Of a DNA stretch of 64,000 nucleotides, positions 36,201 through 49,600 are shown one piece after another (the stretch's first letter is position 1; the number at the start of each line of letters is the position of its first letter). The stretch covers positions 9,839,291 through 9,903,290 of the forward strand of contig NC_040021.1 of assembly GCF_000972845.2 (NCBI RefSeq). The letters run 5' to 3'. Under the pieces are notes generated by a model, which did no database searches, had not been told where the DNA came from, and saw only the letters and a program-made list of their open reading frames with translations. The position numbers and the translations under genes are program-made. The DNA comes from Larimichthys crocea (taxonomy: Eukaryota; Chordata; Actinopteri; Sciaenidae).

Positions 36201-39200
36201 GAGGAGAGACACAACGCAGATCTTTCAGACATGGTTTCACTCAAGGCAAGCTTCTAATTGTGCTCCTTCCTCGTCTAGATGATTTGATCACAAACCGTCA
36301 TCCATTCTTCCCCGTTTGCCTCTCTGAAAGAAAGTACTTTGCTTAAAAGGTCATCTTGAACCAAGGCCTTGTGGACATTATTTACTTGCCTGCAGGGAAT
36401 CCTTTTTTGTGGCTTTTCACACTGCGTGGGTGGGAGTTTATCCATTTGAAAAACAGAGTTTATTTACCAGACACTGCTTCATCTCTCCACCTAAGCATTG
36501 GATACTTTTCTTGAGACATGTCTATTGATTGTGTCTGTGAAACATATGGTTAGATGAGGTGATCCTTATGTGTTTCCTCCCACGTAGCACTTCATACAGA
36601 GTGGCAGCATATGCTTCAGTCCTTCTCTGCCAAATCGTGGTTAGCTAGGCCACTTTATATCTTTGCCAATAATGTTCTAACACAGTCAATCATAGCCTAA
36701 TTTTGTCTATTGTTGCCCAGACCATCTCATCCCACTCCTCCTTTGCTCCCCCCTCCCTGACTGGTCTAATTATTGAGGTCACGCAGAGATCTGGCAGGTT
36801 TCCTCTGTTGGGATGGCAAAGCACTGTTCTACTCAAGCCACGGATATCCTCAGGAAGCCCTCTAAAAGGGGTGGGCTGTGCTCCCGTGCCCTCACCCTCC
36901 TCGACAGTCTTCCCCCTTTGGCTGCCATTGCAGACACTACATCTTTTAGTCAGACTTTTACTGGCTCTGTGTTCGGTGGAATTCTCCACCACAGTACATC
37001 CAACACTTTTCAGAACTACTGTAGTCAGGTGATGCAATATGACCCATGAGCGGCACTTTCTCGTCCGTTCATCCACCTGTCTTCACTTATCTTTTTCCAG
37101 ATTTCTCATACCACAGTGTGTGACTTAATTTATCTTTCTCCTTCTCGTTGTTTTATGCGGTTAGTTGGCAGTACAGTGACACTACTGTTCCAGTCCAGGA
37201 AAAAAAAGAAAATGGGGATGATCAAATCTTTGCTGGATGGACCGAGGGCTGGGTGGAGCAAAGGATGGATTACTTAGTATTTCTTTTATGTTGATTTGTG
37301 TGGAGACTGTTGGACAGGCGATATCTCGAGGGTTGGGTTTAGGTTGAATGCGGCCAATTCTATTGGATAACTTCTGGACGAAACATTAGCACAATGCAAC
37401 ACAATACAAGACAGTTGGTGGCAATTTCAACCTGCCACACCTGTCCCGAGGTTGCGTAGCAAGTGAAAGTGATCATACTACTGACGTTCTAACATTACAT
37501 CAGATGCAGGCTCTATTGTAAACTGTTGTCATTGTTCTTTCCCCCAGAGAACGGGTAGTCACAAGGCCAGCCCTGTAACAATAGTTAATACCATGTACAC
37601 TACCATTCAATCCCTACATAACTGAGCCCCAGTGTGATGGCATGGTCAGGAATGTGAGCTCAAAGCATAGACCAGAACAAACATGTTAGGCCCAGGGCCT
37701 AATGACTGTTAGCCCTTTTTTTCTCTATGGTCAGAATAAACAAGCATTTTCTTTGAGAGACTTTGCAATATCTAAAATGATATGGAAAACATGAATTGAG
37801 TGTAAACCGATCGTGAGATTAGCTGTCTGCCTCGGTGTGGATTCCTAAGCATGTAAGGAAAACCAAGTTATCAGTGCCTTGCATGCTGGCTGTGGAATGT
37901 TTTAATAACTTTGTAAGAGATTGGTTTAATGGTGTACCATTCAGATGTTCTGTGTCAAAGAAATTGTCACTTTAGCTGTGAACTGCAGATTCTTGTCGGA
38001 GTGTTTATGTAAAACAGCTTGTTACCGATCTCAAAGTATTATGTCAAATGTAAAAATGCCTCCTGCAGTGGAAGTGTAATCCTCAGGAAATCCCCTAAAA
38101 TAAAAAATAAAAATACCCACTGACAGAGATTGGAACTTGAGCACAATCACTGCCACCACATACCACTTTCAGATCAATGCAGTCACCTGGGAGCGTTTTC
38201 ATAGAATCATGTCAACAACACATGTGAGAAATGTTATTATTCTATCATATCAGTGATATTTGTCACTGCAATAGCAGGGCCTAGTGTGTGAATGGCGACA
38301 ATGGCTACTTTATACTGACTCCCTGAATGTCTGAAGAGACAAACTTCTGTGGTAGTAAGAATACCGGGGATGCCTTTGCTAATAGATTAAGTGAGGAGCT
38401 GCTCCTGGATCTTTATGCTGTTTGCGTTCTCATTTGTGGGATCATGCTTCTTTTGTGAGCATATAGAGATATTCTATTCCATTACTAATGCTGAAGATAT
38501 TTCAGTTCCTTTTCCATGACAGACAGGGGATCAACTATATTTATATTCTCCAAATAAATGTTGTGTAAATCACTTGGTAATGTCTCAGTAGCAACCATAT
38601 CAGGCATTACTGAAATATTTTCTCCACTGTGGTGTAATACCAGTAATTTGTGTTTTTATGGTGAAACAACATAGCAGCCACTAACTCAAAGTGATTACAG
38701 CTTTTACACAGACTAGCACTTCTCACAAGTGTCTTCTCTACGGCAGCCAGATGATTTCTCAGAACCTTTTTTTTTTTTTTCTGTTTTGAGTTGCGCAAAG
38801 TCCTGGAACAGAAGTGACATGCAGCAAAGTTTTGTTCACTAAGGTCTGACAAATTTCAGCTGCGCATTGGGAGTAGCCATCCTGATTGAGTAGACAGCAT
38901 CTTGGGCTTGAGCAGTAAATGAAACACGCACACTCTGTACTGTAAATACACACAAACTCACTTGCACAGTCATGCCTGGGTGTTGTTTTTTGGTATGACT
39001 ATTGTTGCTATTGTTCATGCCAAAACTGGGAGTTGGTCTCCCTCATAACCAGGGTGGAGATGAAGTTACATCAGCTGAAAACTTTATTAGACCTCCATGA
39101 AGCTGTGTTATTGTGCTAAATTCATTTCTAAAATGGTTTGAAATGATATTTTTAGAGTGAGAATTGTTTCACAGCTCACACAGAGACCCCATATGCTTTC

Positions 39201-42200
39201 CAGGTTAGATAAACTGTGGGGGATTTTAATACTCATCCATAGAATCTCTCTCATAGATGTTGATTTTTTTTCTTTCTTTTCAGACTCCAGATGTTTTATT
39301 CTCCCCCTCACACCACAGCTGCCCTAGTCAGTATCCCACAAATCATCCCTTGTCCAGCCTCCACACCCCCACACCCCCCTGCCTCCATTTCCAAACTGGA
39401 TGTGTGGACCACTGTCAGATCCCTCTAAGCTCTTCCACTTCCACTCCCACGTTGACAGATTCTCTCTAAAATGTGAACTAAACGTTGGCTGATCTGTTGA
39501 CACACACACACACAGTCAATCCTACATCCAGAGAAAATACTCGCTTTACCTTTCTTAACTTGTTCCTTCACCCCACTGCGTTTCTCCCGAAGGCTTTTGC
39601 ACTCACTGCACTTGTTTTCATGTATGGTCTCACAGTGGATATGCAGTATCATTTTACAAGGTGGGGGTGTATGAGGGTCAGCTGTGTTGGATCCTCATGA
39701 GCTCATGCCACCGGGGAATCGAAGGAATCCCAGTTATCTACGCACACACACATGAATGTTTGCGCACACGTGGATGAAGAAGCAGTTTAAGAATGCCAAA
39801 GCACGTGCAGCTTTACCTGTCCACAGCTGACGTTTACATTTTGTGTTCCCATGGGAATGGGGGCAGAAACATGGCAAAGCTTGATTGGTTAATTCTGATG
39901 CTATAGACCCAACTAATCTATCACTGGTAACACGGTGTAAGAGTTGGTATGATCTCAGGACAGTTTTATTCTTATCTTCTGGATGTAGCAACTAGATGAG
40001 CGCAGTCATGGCATGTGTATGGTGGTGAAAACATTTTGCAGTTTTGTAATGAGAGTGTGCTTTCAGTCAGTGTGAGGAATGAAGGGGAAAGCATGTGTCT
40101 GCTAAGGGAGTGTTCCCACCGGGAATCTCAGTCATCTCAAACCATATGTCTGGCCAGAACAGGATTTCTAAAGTAATGAGAGTGGGAGGATAGATCACAG
40201 CCAGCTTATTGAGACAGAACATGTGTTTGTTAGTGATGTTGTGCTTCAATGCACAATCAGTAACTATCCTCTCATAACCCGTGTGATTGGCCTGCATCAG
40301 TTTGTTTTGGTCTGATGTTTTTTGAAATCTCTTGCATGCATGTGTGTGCATGCTAATGCGTGTTCACAGAGGCCCTATGCCCCTGTGTGTGTTTGTGTGT
40401 GTTTGTGTGTGTGTGGTGTGGCACACTCACTCACACTCACAGTGATCCATTCATTTGTGGCCTGGCACCCAGATAGGGAGTCCAGTTGAGAAAGACAGAG
40501 ACTGAGAGAGACTGTTCGGACCCTGCACAGTGACTCAATGCTAGCTGTCTGCCTGGCACAGATTAGATCAACACTGATGAATATTCAACAGTCGGCCATC
40601 ACTGCCAGAATGGCCTACGTTTTTACCAAGGTGAGAGATGGAAGTCAGTCTTCTCTCCCACTTTGCACAAAACGGATTGCTCTACATCCTGCAAATGAAA
40701 AAAATCTTAAGGGCTTAATTAATTTTTCTGAATGTTTTTCTCGTTGTATGGAGCAAGTTGGCAAGCTCACTACTTTGACAACAACCCAGAACATTTGTTT
40801 TCAACATAGACTAATGAAAAAGCAACTTTTGTTTTCATTGAAGTTTGATCCTGCTACATTATAAATGTTTACAAAAGTAACTCAGAGGCCAGTCTTTCCC
40901 ATTCTGTGTGCTATATTGTTAGATTAGGGTCTTTACTGTTTGGAACACTGCTTCCCCCCCACTCAATCCTAAACACGTTCTTCCACACAAAGACAGGAAC
41001 TGCGCTGATCTAAACTACAGCGAACCGGAAGAGTGTGTTTGGTTTGGAGTTCGGTGAATGTCTGAGGGAGGTAAAGGGCATCCTTGATACGAGCCTTGAC
41101 AAGGACAAAACCCAGGAATCAAACCATGGCTGGCCGAAGACGCTGGCTGAATGGTACTAGATAAGAATGAATAAACAGACAAAATATAGAGACTTTTTTA
41201 TTGAAGGGTATTTTTAGGTTTCTCTGTTTGTATGGAGCCTCTGAGTAGATTGGAGAATGGGAACAACACATGACTCTCAGCATGGGTGTTTTTTCAATTT
41301 GCACCACCCACGTACAAATGCATCCATTTGTCCCCATCTTCTGTCAAGCAAACAAGATATTCGCTTAGCTCGAGTTGTAAATGGTGATGTGTGAGTGATT
41401 ATGTTTCTATCCTTGTGCTTTACCCAAATGTATGCCTGTAGGTACTTTTTATACACCACTAATTGTAAGTGTATGTGACAGTGGTTTTATAAAGCTGTGC
41501 TTCGGGTAACCGGAGATGATGAAGGGGGGATGTGCTCGTCACACAGTGTACTAACTTGATCAGGCGTTTTCATTCCCTGAAGCACTGGTGGGATGTTGTA
41601 AAGTGGCAGAAGCTTCAGTAAAAGAAAGAGTAAATCATTTCACAGTTTTATAAAGGAGATTTGGAGTCCAGAAACAGGAACAGATTCTGTTTTTTTGGTT
41701 TGTTTTTCTTTGATTTTACTCTCACCATTATAATAACAAGTTGTCCAAATGGAGATTTTGCAGTGACAGCATTTTTTTTTTTCTGTAGAATTACATTATC
41801 AGCTTTACTTTCCTCAGGATGTTCCCTGCCTAAACTATTCCCTCTCTTCCTCTCTCTAGGATGGTTCTCTGGGTAACATAGATGACCTTGCCCAGGAGTA
41901 CTCTGAGTACTACAACACCTGCTTCAGTGACGTCAGCGACCGCATGGAGGAGCTACGCAAAAGACGAGTATCCCAAGAGCTTGACATGGTACATGCACAC
42001 AAACACAAAACTCTCTCTCTCACTTATACACACACAAAAATTGCATAGCAACAATGGTTTAAGCAAAAACAGCCGACAGCCACGACCTTTTTCGCTTTCT
42101 ACTCAGTTTGCATGTCTTCAAATTGCTTTAGACAAATTATCTTTTTTTTTTTTTTTTTTGCAAATCCTTTAATAATGACTCCAAAAATCCCCCCTTTTTT

Positions 42201-45200
42201 TAGAATAGTCTCATAGCTTTACAGAGTGTAATTTCCACAATCGTAGCCAACAATCTGGCAAAGAACAACAGCGACGAAACAGACATGACGCTTGAAGGTT
42301 TAAGACTTTCCCCAAAGACAGTATGCCTTTTCTGGATGTGAATGCAGTGGTGTTCTCGAGGTCCGTTGGAGGGATTTAGGGGTCCTTTTCAGGAGGATGT
42401 AGGGTAGTGGGGCACCCCCTTTGGTTGCCAAGCTGCACACAAATGTATGAAGGAATGCTGCTGGTGCTTCTACAGAGGGCCTAGCTCTGCACAGCACACT
42501 ACTCAGTGGGTTCACAAATACAAGAGCGCTTAGTGTTATTGTAACTTCATAATTGCTCTATGACTTATTCATGATGAATTTAATTGGTTTGAACCCCGAA
42601 AAAGGCAATTTGTGCTCAATTTCTAAAACAAATAACTACGAAAAATTGCCACCTACTGTACAGCATAGATCTGCTTGAGTAAAATGTCATTTTAACTTAA
42701 ATAAAATGAGGCAGTCGGTGTCACAAATATTCTGCCTGACAAAATAGTTACTCATTTCTTGGTAACACTGATATCTTGTTAGCTCAGTTTTTTTATTTTT
42801 TATTTCAGTCGCTGTACAAATTTTCAGTGGTGATATATTTTTGTCTGTCATTACTGGTTTTTCAGTTTAATAGGAGGCCTCTTCAGCCATGTGGTTTTGG
42901 TTGGGTTGACAGGTATGGCTTACATGGATAGTTGATTTATTGAGCCCTTCCTTTTAATGACTGCAGGCAGACATCCTGTTCTCACAGCTTCGAGGAGAGA
43001 GATTGGAACGCATTAAAATCATAGCTATGGATACGTAGATACATTTTGCATCTGATCATAGGTTGAGTGTTCTCCCTGTGTGGCCATCATCTATAGTTTT
43101 CCATCATGGGAGTTTCCTAGAACATTTTATAGCTTTGGAAGGTTTCATCCTGAGGAGATAAAACAAGGTATGAGGTGGCAATCAGGAAAGATTTTTGCGG
43201 TCCATGTGTAAGATGAGAGGAAAAGAGCTGACTGGGCCCTGAGCCTGAAGCCCAGCACAGGAGGAGGATAAGGATGTGAACTGAGGAAGATGAAGAGAGG
43301 AGGATGAGGGGAATGGAGCATGTGAGAGCCTGCAGCTGTACCGCCACTCTGCAAAGTTTGGCACCAAAATATAGGAGAAGAGGGGAGAAAAAAAAAATGA
43401 AGTAAGGAATATGGGTCAGACAACACCTCTCAAAAGCACAGTATCAACCCACGCTATATGGATTGAACTTGGTCTTACATTTCAGTGCAGTCCTTTGTCT
43501 AAAATTAGGTTTGGGGAATATTCAAGTCTAGAGCAGCCTTCTCTATACCAAGCCAACAAGGCTAAGAGTAGGTTTGAACAAAGTTCCTGCTCTTATAATG
43601 TAATACTGTATTACTAAAGAGTATCAATGGCCAGCCTTCTTTCCAGCTTCTTTTTTCCACTGAGTTGGATATGCAGAATCTGTAAAAGTAGAGAAAAAAA
43701 GTGAAATACATCATGGAAGTAATACACAAGATGAGACGGGGAGAAAGACAAGCAGAAGAGGCAGAGATGAACTGAGAATAAGAGCACCGAAATGGACACC
43801 CAGTCAGAAAGAGAGTTGTGGAATGACTATTGTTATCTTGTGAAGTGTATCCAGAAATCAGTGGCTGCAAGCCAACGTCATACAGACGCCTCCCTTAGGA
43901 TCAATAGCAGATGGTTGGAGAAGGTCACAATGTCCAAGAGCCACGTTAATGGGGAGACATTTAGTAAGTGGCACTCCTTAGGGACTTGGCCTTTAGAGAA
44001 AGACCTGTCACTTCTAAAGGGTACAGGATGGTGGGTGATGCAATCATGTCTGCACAAGACCCACACCCTCTCCAGTGATTGTCTTTGTTTTTGTGACTAT
44101 GCTAAATGTATAGGTCAGTTCAGTTCTATTTTTGACAGGTAACTTAAATCATCTCACAACTTTGTGAGACCAAGAAGGCTCCTTAGTCACTCCAAATCAG
44201 AGGAGGCATGCGACCTAAGGGGCAAAGATTACCTTTGCTTTGACCTTTCCTGATCTTCACAGTCAAACTACAAGAGGAGGCAGAAGTCAAGATAAAGGAG
44301 GTGCTAGACAAGAAGAAACATGTTGCCATAAGATAGGATAGCCTAAGGTTAACATATAATAATGTATGATATAAAGGCTACACACAATAACTAACTTTCT
44401 CTGCTGACAACACAGTGGGAAAATTGCTTTAAAAAATTCCCACACAAAAGCCCAGTATGTACAGTTTAGGTATGGTCAGCATGGTCGCACCAAGAGAAAG
44501 AAGAAGCCCACTTATTTAGGTTTCTGTTCTCCAAAAGTTTCTCAAGTTGACTCTTTGTCCAACAAGTGTACTTGTATCTTCTTTGTTTTTAATGGGAACC
44601 CTTTGGTTCCCCTTTGGGTTTTGTTTTCTTGAGAAATGTTCTTGCAACACTAACATTTTTACAAAAATGCGTGGAGTTTAACATTTGTGTTTGTTTTCAC
44701 TTGCACAACGTGTCTGCCAGCTCTTGAGGGGCCTCTCGGTTAACAAAGTGATGGCTCTCTGTTGTGGTAACGCATGGAGCTCTCCCTATTAGGAGCTGAT
44801 GAGAGAGGCTCTTTCAGTGATGGCTATCGATGTACCCACTTCCTGTCTGGTCTCTGCTGGGTTGTTCCCCTGCATCTTTATGTTAGTTTTATGAGTAGCA
44901 GGGACAAAGGGGGTTAAATAAACATCCCCCTTTGGGAATGTGACCTGTGGATTAGCGCTAACATCCACAGTTTCCCAGTACTTCTATAGACAACGAGACT
45001 TTGGATACTCTCTCACGAGGATGCTGATTAGGTGATACATGAGGATTATTGGCGGAAGTATTGAAATAGAGCGACATTTAGAGGGTTTACTGCTATTTTT
45101 ATATTGTTTGGATTATTGTATCTGAATTTAACCGTAACTGGTAGATAAACCACATGGATGTTATTCACCGTATGAACACACACATATAAGCAGTCACCTA

Positions 45201-46636
45201 TAAAATTCAGATGCATCCGTTAAACAGTTTTGGAAAATTGTTGCTGTAATTGCTGTTGCTATAATTTGTATAATTACATGTATAATCTTCCTAGTTTCTT
45301 CCACCTATTTAACAATTTAAAAAACATCTTCTATGCATATGAATCAGTGTTTACTTGCATATTTTTTTATACTTCAATTACATTGACGTTTTTGCGTTGA
45401 TTACATTTTGTTGTCCATTTCAAATCTTTTGCTTGTTCTTAAGAGTTGTGTCAGTGTTTCTTTTACAGATGGCTCAGAGGGGTATAGAATTTTCTTTCCA
45501 CTTTGAAGTGTCATTTCCTTTTGCCCTGCGGTGTGATTCACATGTCAGTCTTCTCAAAAACACTTAAAAATGTTAGAAATCAGGATGGGTAGTTTACAAA
45601 GTGAATTTCATTTGCTCTCTCCTCTTCAACACCCTAGCTGAGGCTGAATGTGAAAACATGCCAAAACATGGACATGAAAGTTACAAAGGGGATACCGTAG
45701 GCCTGCAGAGACTGGTTTGTCATGGATAATCATGTATAGCCAACGGAGGAAAACATCAAACTAGATATTAAGATGTCTCAAACCACAGCGATGGAACAGA
45801 TGAAGTACATCAAATATAAATCAAGATGGATCATTTAGAAATGTGTGGTTGTGGGGCCAACCTTTTAACACATTTCTACATGCTGTAAGCCATAATGAGA
45901 CATTGTAACTCTATCTGTCGTAATATCTTTGAGAGTAATTTAAAAGTCATAAATAAGAAGGCCTTGAAGATGAAATCCTTTTGATGCTTTGGCCAAAATC
46001 CTTCACTTGTTAATTTTTACTGTTGACTTAATAATCAAAACCTATTTGACACAAAAACTCCTCAGCTGGTGTTTGATTGATCTGATAGCCTTAGGAATGT
46101 CCTGTAATGGTTTTCTAACCGAGTAGCTTGACAGTTGGGGGGGGTGGGGGTCAAGACTCGAGTACAGACTTGTTTTGTTTTGCCATGAGGTGAGGAGCTG
46201 TGCGGTTAATGTGCTAATCCCTGCGTGAAGTTCGTTTGTCAAAGTGGGTCAGTTCAGCTGGGTTAAAACTACAGCGTAGAACAAAGACAAACTCTGTTGT
46301 GAATCCTGCTGCTTATTTGTCCTTTCTGACTTCAGGCTTTTGCCCAGAAACGTATCAACTCGACGTACTCAAACAGCAGCATTTGTTTGCCATAAGATTA
46401 TTTTAAAATGATATTGGCATACCTCCATTATTGGCATAACCTTGGTGGAAAGCAAGTGGTATATTTGTAATTTTATTGTATGATTTATTAGTCAGCATTA
46501 GGATTGTGATTCTGTCATTGGATTTTATAATAACTCTGGTATTTGCCTTGAAATACCAAAACAATGATGATCCGCATAGCTTAGGAATGCTCCACACTGA
46601 AAAAGCATGCAGGCCTGAGCTGCAAGTATGCACGTT

Positions 46637-46680
<44 letters not shown>

Positions 46681-49600
46681 AGGCTCCTGGAAAGGAAGTG
46701 GATAGAGGTGTTACTTAGTGTGTTGATGGCTTTCTGTTGCCCCCTAAATCACAGTGGTGGCACGGCATATTCTGGTTTATTCTGCCCACTGAGAAGAACA
46801 TGTATTTCCTGCTGGTTGTGTGCTTTTAAAGTCTGTGTGTGTGTGTTTGTGTGTGCGCGTGTGTGTAGATCTCCTATGAGATCTTCCAGATGAGCCGGTT
46901 CTGCAGGCTTGCACCGTGCCATACTGGTCGCACTGCTGAAATCCAAAATCTTTTTGGGCTTGCAACAGACTTACCAGTCGGTGCCTGTCCTTCCACATAG
47001 TCCTACCTAGCCACCGCATACTTGCCCGCCCAGATTTACCCAACTAGCTGGCATACCTCCACGAAGCCACCTGGTCTCTTTTAGATTTGCAGTATATCCG
47101 CCCACGTTTGGCAGCAACTCTACTGTGGGAAGTCACGCCTTTTGGTGGGCTTTGCAGTTTGTTGTTTGGACTAAACTGCCGCTATTTAACACTCATCTGT
47201 ATTTCTATGCTTTCCCTGTCATTAACAGAACCTGGTCCTACCGTAGCAAAACATCATTTAGCTGTAGTTTCTGGGTTAATGATGGAAAGCAATGTAGTGG
47301 TGGGAATTCCAGTCACTTTAGCTTTTGATGCCTCAGTGTGCGTGTGTGTGCGTGTGCGTGCGAGAAGCAGGGTTGAGTTGTTTCAGATGTAAGTTTCCCT
47401 GTCTGCGGACATCGTGATCCTCATTAGCCGGAGCTCTCCCTCATATGCTTCCACTGCTGCTTTTCCTCTCTTTTATTTTAACTCAATTCAGTCACGCTTA
47501 AGCAATCAGAGTCTTGCACTCGCATCGCACTGGCACGCACATACACACACAGTGAACTGTGCACGAACAAACCCCGTGGACACGTGCACATTCACGCGCA
47601 TGCGTGCCAAATCAGGGTAAGTAGGGCAGTATCTCAAGCTGATGCTGGTAAGTTCATGTAAAGGATAACATACCCCCTCTGGGAGTGTGTTACAGATACC
47701 CCCTTCAGAAATGCATCAATTTGATATTCTCTTTTAGAAACTGTGTCAGTTACGCTGGCAACTGCTTAACCATTCCCTTTTTGCTTCTCGCAAGTTTACC
47801 TTGGGAAGTTTTTACACCATTTTTTTTTTTTCTCTCAACATCCCATGCTGTGACAAATCCATATCGCAGATCTGCAGCGCAAGGCAAACGGGATGTAGGT
47901 TTTGTTTGTTTTTCGCTGATCTTCTCCTCATCTTTTCGGCCTCCCACCCCCTCCTTCCAAGTCAGAGATGGCACACACAGACAGGGAGTTAAAGGAAGCC
48001 GAGGAGGAGTAGGAGGAACAGAGAGCTGCTTTGTGTCTCAGTCTCTTTGGAGCTCTGTCTGTGGAAGTGGAAGCGAGTCGCTGCTCCCTTGGTTTTTGGT
48101 ATCTGTCTAGGTTTATGTCTGTGGTGGCATGTATGTGTCTATGTCACGGTCTGTGTCTGGCTATGTATCTTTTATATGTATCCATGTGTGGTGTGTTTCT
48201 TAGATGGTGGGCTGACTGTGTTAAAACATTTTTTTTTTTACAACTCGTTGGCGTGGCGCCTGTAGATATCTGTTGGGGACACTGGCATATCTCTTCTGTC
48301 ACTGCAGTCCAGAGAAGCCTTTAATGATGATCTGATAGAAAAAAACAATCTACCGCTACCTTTGTGAAGCAAAGTATCCGTGTATGAGCACGCACCTTGT
48401 TTCCTCTTTATGTGGGTTCTGAGTACACCCACATTATTCTGCACCATGCAGTTGTTTAAACAGAGCTGACTGCCAAAACTGTGCTTGTTTAAGGGATAGA
48501 TGTGTTGTTTCTTTGTCATATAAGCTTTTACTCCTGTAAGAAAAAGGTATTCAGATCCATCCCAGATTTTCCCAGTGGACAGCCTGGCAATGTAATGAGA
48601 CCTGTACCTCTGTAGGTCTTGTAGATTAACTTTTTTTTAATGGTTTTACACAGGTACCTGCTCTCTGACTTATGGGAATCACCATATTCCCTCAGATGGA
48701 CAAATTGTTTCAGAGCTCTTCCGACATTACTTGATTTACTTTCCAAAGAAACTTCCGGACCCGTGCCTCTGTCAGCTTGATCACTGTAACAGGCTAATAT
48801 ATAAACAGGCGTATGGGCTAGGAGGACTGCTAGAGTTCATGTTAAAGATAAAGCCAGCCAGACTGTCTGACTAACATCATCACTGTCTGCCTTCTGTTGG
48901 TTACTATTGTGATAAGTGTAGGGTTCAGGCTAATTTTGAGGCTTTTAGCCACCTCAGCGGTAAAGGTCTCTGGCTCATGAACTTACAGGCTACAGCATCT
49001 TAAAGAGCTTTTAAAGGAGGTTATGTCACTTTCAAGTTCCTCTAACTATTAGCCACCCTCATGCATGACTCATGCTTAGATGGGGGTTGTGGAAGGATTA
49101 TAATCACTTGCCTAAAGCCCAGTAAAAGAAGAAACTACAGCCCACTCTGATTAGGAAGTATGACCAAGTAAGTGTAGGAAGTTTTCTAGATTCAGCTTCC
49201 TGTGACTGTTATCCTCCAATCTAATATCTGGGCGTGGAGATGGCGAATGATGCGCATTTCTCGAAAACAACCCATTTCCCATTCCTGCGCTACACTGGGG
49301 AAACTCCACATTCAATTTGTCTTTTCTTTGTGGAAGCAGCAGCAAGTGTCGTTTAATGGTTTTAGGAAGTCAAAACCTAGGAGCCCTCAAACTGCTTCCA
49401 CTGACCTAACCTACTTGGCTGATGTCAACTCCTTAATCCAAGAACACTGATCCTCCAGATCAGATAACCATTTAAAATTACACGGTGACTGCCAAGCTAA
49501 TGGAGTATAATTTAAACTCTGTCCTGTCTGAAGATGAGGAAATTTACCACAGTGTTTGACCCCAAGCTCATTTGAGTAGTAGTTTAAATTCTAGTAGTCT

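Noticed and set aside
41928..41935. TGACGTCA CRE inside exon 2
   Set aside because: It is explained by the coding sequence for Ser-Asp-Val-Ser in a conserved block, so no regulatory role needs to be assumed.
43792..44142. 116-codon open frame in intron 2
   Set aside because: It lies inside the intron, resembles no known protein, and has no splice or promoter context.
46137..46150. G8-T-G5 run as a G-quadruplex
   Set aside because: Only three separate G3 runs can be formed with proper loops.
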